Shown: positions 1 through 5,675, numbered from the stretch's first letter. The stretch: 6,056 nt of DNA from Acidobacteriota bacterium (GCA_019247865.1 JAFBAJ010000574.1:1-6056), one strand, 5' to 3'. The notes: generated by a model from the sequence alone, not told the origin. Numbers and translations: made by a program.

Positions 1-60
1 ACAGAGGACACAGCGAGCACAGAGCAAATAAATCATTTCGCTTCTCTGTGCGCTCTGTGG
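1..60. repeat. Intergenic inverted repeat A, 9-nt periodic arms
   Basis: The left arm at 9-24 and the right arm at 44-59 are reverse complements at 14 of 16 positions, with a 19-nt loop at 25-43. The arms have a 9-nt period: the left reads roughly acagagga / cacagcgag / cacagag from base 1, and the right reads ttctctgtg / cgctctgtg at 42-59. The element lies about 8 nt downstream of the stop codon of the lipocalin-like gene (minus strand). The left side starts at the window edge, so more units may lie outside. No T-tract follows the hairpin on the minus strand, so a classical intrinsic terminator is not supported. Confidence 0.75.
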
Positions 61-67
61 CAAATTC

Positions 68-1252
68 TTAGCCGAAGATGCTCCGCCAGCCGCGCTCGAA
101 CGAGTTGCCGAAGAGGAACGCGCTGAGGCTGGGCTGCTCGTGCGAGCGGTCGTACCCGACCAGCTCGACATAGGCGCGGCCCTCTGTCGTCTGCGCCGCG
201 TGCTGCCCCGCGACCGTGCAGACGCCTTCCCAGTAGACGATCATCGTCGTCCCGCGCGTGTCCAGCTCCTGGTCTTTGAGGACGGGCGTGACTGCCACAT
301 CAAGCCCGAAACGCGGCACGCGCAGTCGCCAGCCGCTCGGATAGACAGCCTGCGTGTGCGGGCTTTCCCAGTGGCCGTTTGCTTCGAGCATAAAATCTTC
401 GCGCGAGAGATGCGTCTGCCTGCCAGCAGCATCAACATAAGTCCCGCTCGAAAAGGGCGAAGGCTCGCCGCGACTGTTGCGCAGGTGATAGACCATCACC
501 TCCGCGCCCGTCTCAAGCTGCAGGCTGAACCAGTCCCAGCCCTTCTGATTCTCAGTCGTTCGCCAGGTGCCGAACTCTCTGTCCATCCAGGCCAGCCCGG
601 TGAACTCTTCCGTCGCGCCGTGCCAGGTGATCTTTCCTTCGGCCTCCATCCGCGTGAACGAAAAGTAGCGCGAGGCTTCGCCCGCGTCCTTGAAGCTCAC
701 GCCCACTCCCTCCTGACCGTTCAAAGCGGCGGGCTTGGAGCTTTTCAGCGCGGCCTCGAAGATCAGATCGTCGCCCAGCGTCGCGCGCAGCAGATGCACT
801 CCGTTCACCTCGCGCACAGTCCAGTTGCCGAGCCGTAAAAAATATTTCTCCATGCTCGCCGCCGCCGGAAGATCGAACACGCCGTTCGCGCTCTTGCGAT
901 GTGAGTAACGAAAGCGCCGGCGCGATTCGTCCGTGATGGCGAAGTGCGCCAGGTACAGCGGATTGGCGATGAGCCGCAGCGGCACGACGCCGAAGCGGTC
1001 GAGGTCTGTCCGCCGTTTGAAAAAGACCAGCTCAAAACCGAAGCGCCGCCCCGCAGCGGTCTGCATATGGCCGGTGTAATACCACCACTCCGTCTGCGCG
1101 TTCCTGTGCGCGTAAAGATCGCGCGGCAGCAACACGCCCGCGTGCTCCGTCCCGTCCCGCAACGTCGAAGCCTCGCCGACGACAACATCCGCGAGGCGAT
1201 CCAGAACTGTGGTGGCGAAATTTTCCAACGGCTCAACCAGATTCGTGCTCAT
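68..1252 (-). CDS. CrtC/AttH-type two-domain lipocalin-like protein
   Basis: This 394-residue protein belongs to the hydroxyneurosporene synthase (CrtC)/AttH family, which has two consecutive lipocalin-like beta-barrel domains. Visible landmarks are HRNAQTEWWYYTGH at 49-62, LAHFAITD at 101-108, GLAWMDREFGTW at 219-230, GWDWFSLQLE at 238-247, YPSGWRL at 304-310 and GRAYVELVGY at 358-367. The first half fits the N-terminal CrtC-like barrel and the rest the C-terminal lipocalin_9-type barrel. Known relatives include carotenoid 1,2-hydratase, but most family members are uncharacterised and many lie beside MacB-like ABC permeases. No carotenoid or ABC gene is seen here, so a carotenoid substrate should not be assumed. 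The N-terminus has no hydrophobic signal segment, suggesting a cytoplasmic protein, which is unusual if the family's exported or lipoprotein forms are the reference. The start is the ATG at 1252; no good Shine-Dalgarno precedes it. It is the last gene in the minus-strand series and is separated from rqcH by 147 bp carrying palindrome B. Confidence 0.88.
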   Translation of the reverse strand: MSTNLVEPLENFATTVLDRLADVVVGEASTLRDGTEHAGVLLPRDLYAHRNAQTEWWYYTGHMQTAAGRRFGFELVFFKRRTDLDRFGVVPLRLIANPLYLAHFAITDESRRRFRYSHRKSANGVFDLPAAASMEKYFLRLGNWTVREVNGVHLLRATLGDDLIFEAALKSSKPAALNGQEGVGVSFKDAGEASRYFSFTRMEAEGKITWHGATEEFTGLAWMDREFGTWRTTENQKGWDWFSLQLETGAEVMVYHLRNSRGEPSPFSSGTYVDAAGRQTHLSREDFMLEANGHWESPHTQAVYPSGWRLRVPRFGLDVAVTPVLKDQELDTRGTTMIVYWEGVCTVAGQHAAQTTEGRAYVELVGYDRSHEQPSLSAFLFGNSFERGWRSIFG

Positions 1253-1310
1253 GATTTCAACTTACTGAAAGGAGTTGACGAAAGTGTGCGGCTTTTGAGG
1301 AAAAATAGTT

Positions 1311-1382
1311 TGTAGGAGCAGGGCTGGTCCCTGCCCGTGTGCTCTGTAAGTTGAGCGGGCAGGGACCAGCCCTGCCCCTACA
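1311..1382. repeat. Palindrome B: 27-bp nested inverted repeat
   Basis: The left arm at 1311-1337 and the right arm at 1356-1382 are reverse complements at 26 of 27 positions (the mismatch is at 1317), with an 18-nt loop at 1338-1355. Each arm is itself palindromic: gcaggg-N5-ccctgc at 1319-1335 on the left and the same pattern at 1358-1374 on the right. The sequence could therefore fold as one long hairpin or as two small adjacent ones. It begins 17 nt after the rqcH stop codon in the direction of transcription. On the minus strand the stem is followed by 'aactattttt', a weak T-tract, so a terminator role for rqcH is possible. The rest of the gap (1253-1310) shows no convincing promoter or strong ribosome binding site. 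Confidence 0.9.
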
Positions 1383-1399
1383 GTTGTGCGGACAGATGC

Positions 1400-2845
1400 T
1401 CAAATGCGTTCCAGCTTCTCCTGCGGCTCGACCGTGAGCGAGCGGAAGCTGGACATGCGGACGAGGCCGGGCGCGGCTCCTTTGGGTTTCGAGAGGAACT
1501 TGCGCTGCGTGTAATGGACGTTGACTTTTGAGTCGCGTCGCGCCTGGCTGAAGGCCGCGGCGAGCTGCGCTGCTTCGATGATCGTGCGGTGCGGAATCTC
1601 TTTGCGGGTCGGGTTGAGGACGACGACGTGCGAGCCCGGATAATCCGCCGCGTGCAGCCAGAGGTCGTGCGGGCGCGCGACGCGGAAGGTGAGGTGGTCG
1701 TTATCTCGCGCCGCGCGGCCGACCAGAATCTCGTAGCCGTCCGAAGAGAGATAACGCCGCGCGCCGGGCACGCTCTCGGCCGCTCGCTTTTTGTGTTGAG
1801 CCTGTGGCGCGCGCTTCCGGTCCTGCTCGAAAAATGTTTCGAGCGCGGCTGCGTCCGACGCCGCGATGATGCTTTCAAGTCGCTCTTCCTGCGCGTGCAG
1901 CGCTGCCACTTCCTGCTCCAGTTCGGAGAGCCTGCGCGCGATCTCTTCGGCCGCACGACGCGCTTTGGTGTAGCGCTTAAAACGGCGCGCGGCCTCTTCC
2001 TGCAGGGTCGCCTGCTCGTCTATCTCCAGCTCAATGGTCAGCGCATCCTCCGCGTAATAATCCGTGAGCGCGACGACGCCTCCGCGCCGCACGGCCGTCG
2101 CCAGGTTGGCGAGCAGCAGGTCGCCGATGCGCTTATGCTCTTCGGCCTCGCCGTGTTCCTGTAAATCATTTTCGAGATGACGGCGGAGCTTGACGCGCTG
2201 CGTGATCTCCTTCCTGAGCCGCGCACGCGCCGCCGCCGCGCGCGAGTTGAAAGCTCTCTCTGCGTCGAGCTGGCGATAAAAGGCGTCGGCCGCTTCGGAA
2301 AGGGAAGCGTGTGTGCCGCGTTCCAGCGGCGAGCCGGACGGCGCGGGCAGCCCTTGCGCCGGAGGCGGCTGATACTTATCCGCGATCTCCTGACCTTCAC
2401 CGCGCGGCGTGCGCAGGGCGTCTATCACATAATCGTTCTCATCGAGCAGCAGCAGATTGGAGGCGCGCCCGGTCAGTTGCGCGACGAGTGTGTATTGACG
2501 CTCCTGCCCGATCACATCCTCCGCCGTGAACACAAAACGCACGACGCGCTCCCCCTCGTCCTTCAGGAGCGAGATGAGCCGCGCGCCAGCGAGCCTTTTA
2601 TAGAGCGTCATGATGAAGGAGGTCGGCGCGAGCGACTGTTTCTCCAGATCGCGGACGCGTCTTTCGATGAGATACAGGCGCGGTGCTGGCTGCGGCTCGA
2701 TGCTGATGAAGAGATAGCGGCTGTCGCCCGTCCGAAAGTCTATCGCGAGCGTGAGGCGCGAGAGCTGAAAGACCTTGCCCATGCTCCGTCCGACCAGCGC
2801 GGGCGCCAGCTCTGCGACGATGGCCTGGATGGTTTGGTCATTCAC
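1400..2845 (-). CDS. rqcH: RqcH/Rqc2-family NFACT protein (short form)
   Basis: This is a member of the NFACT family (Rqc2/NEMF/RqcH, formerly FbpA-like), which binds obstructed 50S subunits and tRNA-Ala to add C-terminal alanine tails in ribosome-associated quality control. I choose the GTG at 2845 (481 residues, starting M-N-D-Q-T-I-Q). An in-frame ATG at 2896 would add 17 residues encoded by intergenic repeat C and is unlikely. NFACT-N spans about 1-160, with PRLYLIERRVRDLEKQS at 55-71, an ER pair at 99-100 where the family usually has DR, and GRASNLLLLDENDYVIDALR at 126-145. A charged coiled-coil region follows (about 185-350) with KRIGDLLLANL at 238-248. NFACT-R lies at about 362-475, with GRAARDNDHLT and DLWLHAADYPGSHVVV (394-409). 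B. subtilis RqcH is about 570 residues; here the helix-hairpin-helix segment between NFACT-N and the coiled coil seems to be missing. No clear Shine-Dalgarno is seen. The next gene upstream is the RDD gene, whose stop is 89 bp away. Confidence 0.92.
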   Translation of the reverse strand: MNDQTIQAIVAELAPALVGRSMGKVFQLSRLTLAIDFRTGDSRYLFISIEPQPAPRLYLIERRVRDLEKQSLAPTSFIMTLYKRLAGARLISLLKDEGERVVRFVFTAEDVIGQERQYTLVAQLTGRASNLLLLDENDYVIDALRTPRGEGQEIADKYQPPPAQGLPAPSGSPLERGTHASLSEAADAFYRQLDAERAFNSRAAAARARLRKEITQRVKLRRHLENDLQEHGEAEEHKRIGDLLLANLATAVRRGGVVALTDYYAEDALTIELEIDEQATLQEEAARRFKRYTKARRAAEEIARRLSELEQEVAALHAQEERLESIIAASDAAALETFFEQDRKRAPQAQHKKRAAESVPGARRYLSSDGYEILVGRAARDNDHLTFRVARPHDLWLHAADYPGSHVVVLNPTRKEIPHRTIIEAAQLAAAFSQARRDSKVNVHYTQRKFLSKPKGAAPGLVRMSSFRSLTVEPQEKLERI

Positions 2846-2857
2846 AACAAAGGGTCT

Positions 2858-2922
2858 GTAAATAGTAAATGGTAAATAGTGAATAGAGAAGCCCATTCAC
2901 TATCTACCATTTATTATTTACC
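2858..2922. repeat. Palindrome C: four 7-nt units per arm
   Basis: The left arm consists of four exact-length heptamers: gtaaata (2858-2864), gtaaatg (2865-2871), gtaaata (2872-2878) and gtgaata (2879-2885). After an 8-nt loop the right arm has the four complementary heptamers cattcac (2894-2900), tatctac (2901-2907), catttat (2908-2914) and tatttac (2915-2921). Unit against unit, 25 of 28 positions pair. It fills almost the whole gap between the RDD stop codon (12 nt away) and the rqcH GTG start, so the rqcH 5' leader would carry this hairpin if transcription enters from upstream. It is AT-rich in a GC-rich setting, so promoter-like -10 matches inside it are not informative. Confidence 0.93.
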
Positions 2923-2934
2923 GTGCTGGTTTAT

Positions 2935-4164
2935 TCAGTCGCGCACAACTGCGGTTCCGGACAGGTGATCGTGTGCGGTGCGTCCTTCGGCATCGAAGAG
3001 CGCGTAGAGCAGTCCTAAGCCCAGAGTCACGAGCGAGAGCATGTACGCGACCGCGCGCGTCACGGACTGCTTCGTCGTCGGCGGCAAGCCCGTGTCCACA
3101 TCCACCGCTCGCAGAGAGAGGAGCGACATGCCCCACGTCCGTCCCGCGAGGGCGGTCGAAGTCGTCAGATACAGAAACATGATGATCGCCAGAATGCCGC
3201 CCATCGAAACCACCACGCGCTCATCGGCCCAGTTGCCGTTCGTCAATTCGATGATCGCGGCGAAGGGAGACGAAGCGAAGGCTACGACGAGGAGGTCGAC
3301 CATCCCCGCGGCTATTCTGGAGAAGACGGGCGCGCGGTCATCATAGATCTCTTCAAAAGCGAAGGCGTCGGCGTCCTGCGTCTCAAGCGTCGGCTCCGGC
3401 GCAACGGTCTCGACCACAGCACGCTTCGCCACCGGCTCCTGGACGACGTGTGCGCTCTGTGTGACAGGCTTCGTCTGCACGACCGAGAGCGTGTGCTCGC
3501 GCGCCGGTTCAGCCGGTTTGGTCTCTTTGACTTCCGGTGCAGGGGCCTGCTCCCTGAGCGTCTCCGGGACGGGCGCGAGCGCCGGACGCTCTTCGACCTG
3601 ACTCTCCAACTGATAGTGCTCTTCCGCGACGCGCGCGACGGCGACGGCCGCTCCGCCCATCGCCTGCCTGCGTGGCGGCGGCGTCGGCTGCTGCGCGCGT
3701 TCGAGTCGTTTGAGCGCGGCGACGACGATTGGATTCATCTGCGGCTGGTCGGGCTGCGGCACCAGTCCGAGCGGCGGCGCTCCATCCTCTTTCGCGGGCT
3801 GCTCTGTGCGCGGCCTGAGCTTCTCTTCGGCTTCGCGCGTCGTGGCCTCGCGCGCACGGCGCTCCTGAATCTCGCGCACGCGCTCGCTCAGGTCCTTGCG
3901 CCATTGCGGCCGCGCACGACCCGCGCCGGGAAACTCGATGAGGGTCGAAGAGGGCTTGGCCTTCACAGCAGGCACAGCAGGCACAGCCGGCGCGGTCGTC
4001 TCGGCCGCAGGCTCCTGAACGACGGCCGTGGCCGACTCGACGTTCAACGCTTCAGTCATCGGAGTTTCTTCGGGCTGTGGAGCGTCTTTGGAAGCTGGCG
4101 TCCGGCACCGTGGGCACATCTCCAGAGCATTGGAATAAACGGCGCGACACGCGGGACACTGCAT
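2935..4164 (-). CDS. Zinc-ribbon and RDD-domain membrane protein
   Basis: This 409-residue protein has three parts. The N-terminus carries a zinc-ribbon motif, CPAC at 3-6 and CPRC at 17-20. A long linker (about 25-276), rich in Pro, Ala, Glu and Arg, follows and is predicted mostly disordered; it has a charged helical stretch (DLSERVREIQERRARE) and a PAVPAVPAV repeat. The C-terminus (about 277-409) is an RDD domain with three likely membrane helices at about 283-303, 317-338 and 371-391. It has the typical R..AG..D start (R283, D290), GRTWGMSLLSLRAVD between helices 2 and 3, and the terminal HDHLSGTAVV signature. RDD proteins are small membrane proteins, some linked to ion transport, with no general function known; a specific substrate cannot be named. 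I chose the ATG at 4164 because it puts the zinc ribbon at the very N-terminus and has TGGAGG 10 nt upstream; a longer in-frame start at 4260 adds 32 unconserved-looking residues. The gene has its own candidate promoter. Confidence 0.85.
   Translation of the reverse strand: MQCPACRAVYSNALEMCPRCRTPASKDAPQPEETPMTEALNVESATAVVQEPAAETTAPAVPAVPAVKAKPSSTLIEFPGAGRARPQWRKDLSERVREIQERRAREATTREAEEKLRPRTEQPAKEDGAPPLGLVPQPDQPQMNPIVVAALKRLERAQQPTPPPRRQAMGGAAVAVARVAEEHYQLESQVEERPALAPVPETLREQAPAPEVKETKPAEPAREHTLSVVQTKPVTQSAHVVQEPVAKRAVVETVAPEPTLETQDADAFAFEEIYDDRAPVFSRIAAGMVDLLVVAFASSPFAAIIELTNGNWADERVVVSMGGILAIIMFLYLTTSTALAGRTWGMSLLSLRAVDVDTGLPPTTKQSVTRAVAYMLSLVTLGLGLLYALFDAEGRTAHDHLSGTAVVRD
3964..3990 (-). 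repeat. In-gene 9-nt tandem repeat (Pro-Ala-Val x3)
   Basis: Three tandem 9-nt units lie inside the RDD gene: cacagcagg (3964-3972), cacagcagg (3973-3981) and cacagccgg (3982-3990), read on the plus strand. They encode PAVPAVPAV in the linker between zinc ribbon and RDD domain. The period keeps the reading frame. The unit resembles the 9-nt unit of intergenic repeat A (cacagcgag), which may be chance. Confidence 0.85.
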
Positions 4165-4174
4165 AGAACAAAAG

Positions 4175-4180
4175 CCTCCA
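4175..4180 (-). promoter_or_regulatory. Ribosome binding site of the RDD gene
   Basis: On the minus strand TGGAGG occurs 10 nt upstream of the ATG at 4164. This is the clearest Shine-Dalgarno match in the window, and it supports the shorter start over the in-frame ATG at 4260. Confidence 0.6.
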
Positions 4181-4276
4181 CTGAAAGGAGAAGATAAAAA
4201 TTCTGCAAAAAAAAGAGTTCGTGCGAGCCCGGTCGGCAAAGCCTCTAAACCCAAGCCCATTGCGGAGTCGCGGCGG

Positions 4277-4306
4277 ATACTATCAGAAGTTACTTTAACT
4301 CGTCAA
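4277..4306 (-). promoter_or_regulatory. Candidate sigma70-like promoter for the RDD gene
   Basis: On the minus strand TTGACG (4306-4301) is followed after 18 nt by TAGTAT (4282-4277), 5/6 and 4/6 matches to the -35 and -10 consensus. Transcription would start near 4270 and give a leader of about 105 nt before the ATG at 4164. The leader holds a run of eight T on the minus strand (4214-4207), but I see no strong stem before it. The remaining part of the 287-bp gap is repeat D plus about 50 nt (4307-4360) with nothing I recognise. Confidence 0.45.
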
Positions 4307-4360
4307 TCAGAAAATGCACAAGAGACTGTATTTGCACGGCGGGCGGCCACAAGATAAAGG

Positions 4361-4452
4361 AAAGCAAGTCCCAGGTCCCAAGTCGAAAAGTCCCAGGTCA
4401 AAAGACAGGTTCGTGACCTGGGACTTGAGACCTGGGACCTGGGACTTGCTTT
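4361..4452. repeat. Palindrome D: long hairpin of 7-nt units
   Basis: The left arm at 4361-4399 and the right arm at 4415-4452 pair at about 35 positions, with one mismatch and a small internal loop; the apical loop is 4400-4414. The right arm contains five tandem heptamers: gacctgg (4415), gacttga (4422), gacctgg (4429), gacctgg (4436) and gacttgc (4443-4449). The left arm has aagtccc (4366), aggtccc (4373), aagtcga (4380), then a 1-nt slip, aagtccc (4388) and aggtcaa (4395). The outermost base, 4452, is the last base of the DUF2203 stop codon, so the hairpin starts directly at the end of that gene. On the minus strand the stem ends in a short pyrimidine-rich stretch (gctttcctttatc), so it could act as a terminator, although the T-tract is broken. 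Confidence 0.93.
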
Positions 4453-4829
4453 TAGAGCGGTTGTCTTCCGGCAAAGCCGGTCTCGACATCGTGCCACCAT
4501 TCGATCTGGTCGCCTTCGCCGAGATGCCAGCAGAGGAGCACGACCCGGCCGTCTCTGAGGGTGGGAAAGTCTATCAGGCCGCGCTCGTAATCCTTGAGCT
4601 GCACGCCGAGCGCGTCAAGCTCTGAGGTGAGCGAAGCGAGCTCCATCAGCACCGAGATATAGGCCGCGCCGCCGGTCATTCCGCCGCCGCCCAGCTCGGC
4701 TCCTTCGGCAGCATGTTTCGCAGCCTCCTGCATCGAGATCAAACGCCTGTGCGCGCGCTGGATCGCGAGCAGCATCTCGCGCACCAGCGGCAGCAGAGCA
4801 TTGGCCTCTTCGAGACTGAAGATCTTCAT
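4452..4829 (-). CDS. DUF2203 family protein
   Basis: This 125-residue protein matches the DUF2203 family along its full length: FSLEEANALLPLVREM near the N-terminus (4-19), a helical middle (20-75), then GVQLKDYERGLIDFPTLRDG (75-94), VVLLCWHLGEG (97-107) and the C-terminal WWHDVETGFAGRQPL. The family is found in many bacteria and has no established function. The sequence looks soluble, with no signal or membrane segment, and is mostly alpha-helical in the first half. A short Gly run (GGGG at 47-50) sits between the helices. The start is the ATG at 4829; no convincing Shine-Dalgarno is visible, and the leader contains palindrome E. The stop codon TAA at 4454-4452 overlaps the edge of palindrome D. 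It lies 94 bp downstream of the NYN gene. Confidence 0.9.
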   Translation of the reverse strand: MKIFSLEEANALLPLVREMLLAIQRAHRRLISMQEAAKHAAEGAELGGGGMTGGAAYISVLMELASLTSELDALGVQLKDYERGLIDFPTLRDGRVVLLCWHLGEGDQIEWWHDVETGFAGRQPL

Positions 4830-4842
4830 ACGGACGAGAATT

Positions 4843-4924
4843 CAGGAGCCAGAAGCCAGGAGCCGGAATGATAAGGCGTCGCTTTTCTTCTGACTACTGA
4901 CTTCTGACTCCTGGCTACTGCTTT
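4843..4924. repeat. Palindrome E: 7-nt units in both arms
   Basis: The left side has heptamers caggagc (4843-4849), cagaagc (4850-4856), caggagc (4857-4863) and a degenerate cggaatg (4864-4870). The right side has ctgacta (4890-4896), ctgactt (4897-4903), ctgactc (4904-4910), ctggcta (4911-4917) and ctgcttt (4918-4924). The arms pair over about 25 nt with about 20 matches; three of the mismatches would be G-U pairs in minus-strand RNA. The last unit touches the stop codon of the NYN gene (4926-4924). The spacer 4871-4889 separates the arms. The DUF2203 gene starts 13 nt after the element ends, so no room remains for a separate promoter except within or before it. Confidence 0.88.
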
Positions 4925-5664
4925 CAATGTTCGTCTGTGACGCGAATCAGGTCTGGGGAAGGATCGAAGTGGTCTGCTTCTTCTTCCAGGTCGGCCTCGA
5001 TGACGACGCGTGCGGCGGGGGCGTTGGCGAAGCCGTTGCCGTGGCCGTCCGGGGACGGGTGATGATTGCCCTGTGCTTCAGCGCCGTGGTTGAGAAAGGC
5101 CGGCTGTCCCGTCTCGTCGTAACGCGCGCCGTGCGGCAGCTCTTTGCGCACCTTGTCTGCGATCTCGCCGAGGTCTATGAAATAGTCGGCTACGTCGATC
5201 AGCTTCGGCGCGGTGTTCGAGCGGAAGCCAGCGATCTCGACGCGGCATCCCTTGTAGGCGACCGCGTTGACGGCGTAAACAAAATCCTCGTCGCCGGAGA
5301 CGAGCACGGCCGTGTCGTAGCGTCCGGCTAAGGAAAGCATGTCGACGGCGATCTCGACATCGAGGTTGGCCTTGCGCGTGCCGTCGTAAAAAGTCTTGAG
5401 CTCTTTCTGTATGACGCGGAAGCCGTTGCGCCGCATCCAGAGCAGAAAGCCCTGCTGGCGCTCCGCTCCGACATCGACGCCCGTGTAGAAGAAGGCGCGC
5501 AGGAGACGACCGTCTCCGAGCAGCACACGCAACAGCTTATTGTAATCAATATCTATGTTGTGAAAACGTGCTGCATGGAAAAGGTTGTTGCCATCTATGA
5601 ATACCGCTACTCTGCCGCGATGTCCGAACTGCCATGAAATATTATTAGTCGGATCAAAATTCAT
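4924..5664 (-). CDS. NYN/LabA-like PIN-fold RNase
   Basis: The 246-residue protein has a NYN (LabA/DUF88) domain at about 17-165, a PIN-like nuclease fold thought to cut RNA with metal ions. Conserved acidic positions are present: D24 in VFIDGNN (21-27), D102 and D108 in KANLDVEIAVDML (98-110), and D125/D127 in SGDEDF (123-128). The domain ends with GCRVEIAGF, SNTAPKLIDVADYFIDL. The catalytic set therefore looks intact, and activity is plausible but its RNA target is unknown. The C-terminal 80 residues are Gly/His/Pro-rich then acidic (EADLEEEADHFDPSPD), probably disordered. No signal or membrane segment is seen. The start is the ATG at 5664 with GGAG 11 nt upstream; the first dozen codons are AT-rich compared with the rest. 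The partial gene upstream ends 93 bp away. The gene's stop abuts palindrome E. Confidence 0.9.
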   Translation of the reverse strand: MNFDPTNNISWQFGHRGRVAVFIDGNNLFHAARFHNIDIDYNKLLRVLLGDGRLLRAFFYTGVDVGAERQQGFLLWMRRNGFRVIQKELKTFYDGTRKANLDVEIAVDMLSLAGRYDTAVLVSGDEDFVYAVNAVAYKGCRVEIAGFRSNTAPKLIDVADYFIDLGEIADKVRKELPHGARYDETGQPAFLNHGAEAQGNHHPSPDGHGNGFANAPAARVVIEADLEEEADHFDPSPDLIRVTDEH

Positions 5665-5675
5665 GCGATAAGTTA

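Noticed and set aside
140..838. Long plus-strand open frame opposite the lipocalin-like gene
   Set aside because: It overlaps a gene with clear family motifs, encodes an Arg-rich composition typical of the reverse frame of GC-rich genes, and has no recognisable domain.
2858..2922. CRISPR or plasmid iteron interpretation of the heptamer arrays
   Set aside because: Units are only 7 nt without spacers, arms are inverted, and no cas, rep or partition gene is present.
3448..4197. Plus-strand open frame of 249 codons opposite the RDD gene
   Set aside because: It is very rich in Arg and Leu, has no domain, and mirrors the low-complexity linker of the real gene on the other strand.
4207..4214. T8 run on the minus strand in the RDD leader as an attenuator or terminator
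   Set aside because: I found no stable GC-rich stem immediately before it, only pairings of 2-4 bp.
4165..4260. N-terminal extension of the RDD protein from an ATG at 4260
   Set aside because: The shorter start has a good TGGAGG and places the zinc ribbon at residue 3. The extension would also lie in the leader downstream of the candidate promoter and looks unlike a protein domain.
4314..4625. Small open frames across palindrome D on both strands
   Set aside because: They are produced by the stop-free heptamer repeats and run into the DUF2203 gene; the translations are repeat-derived.
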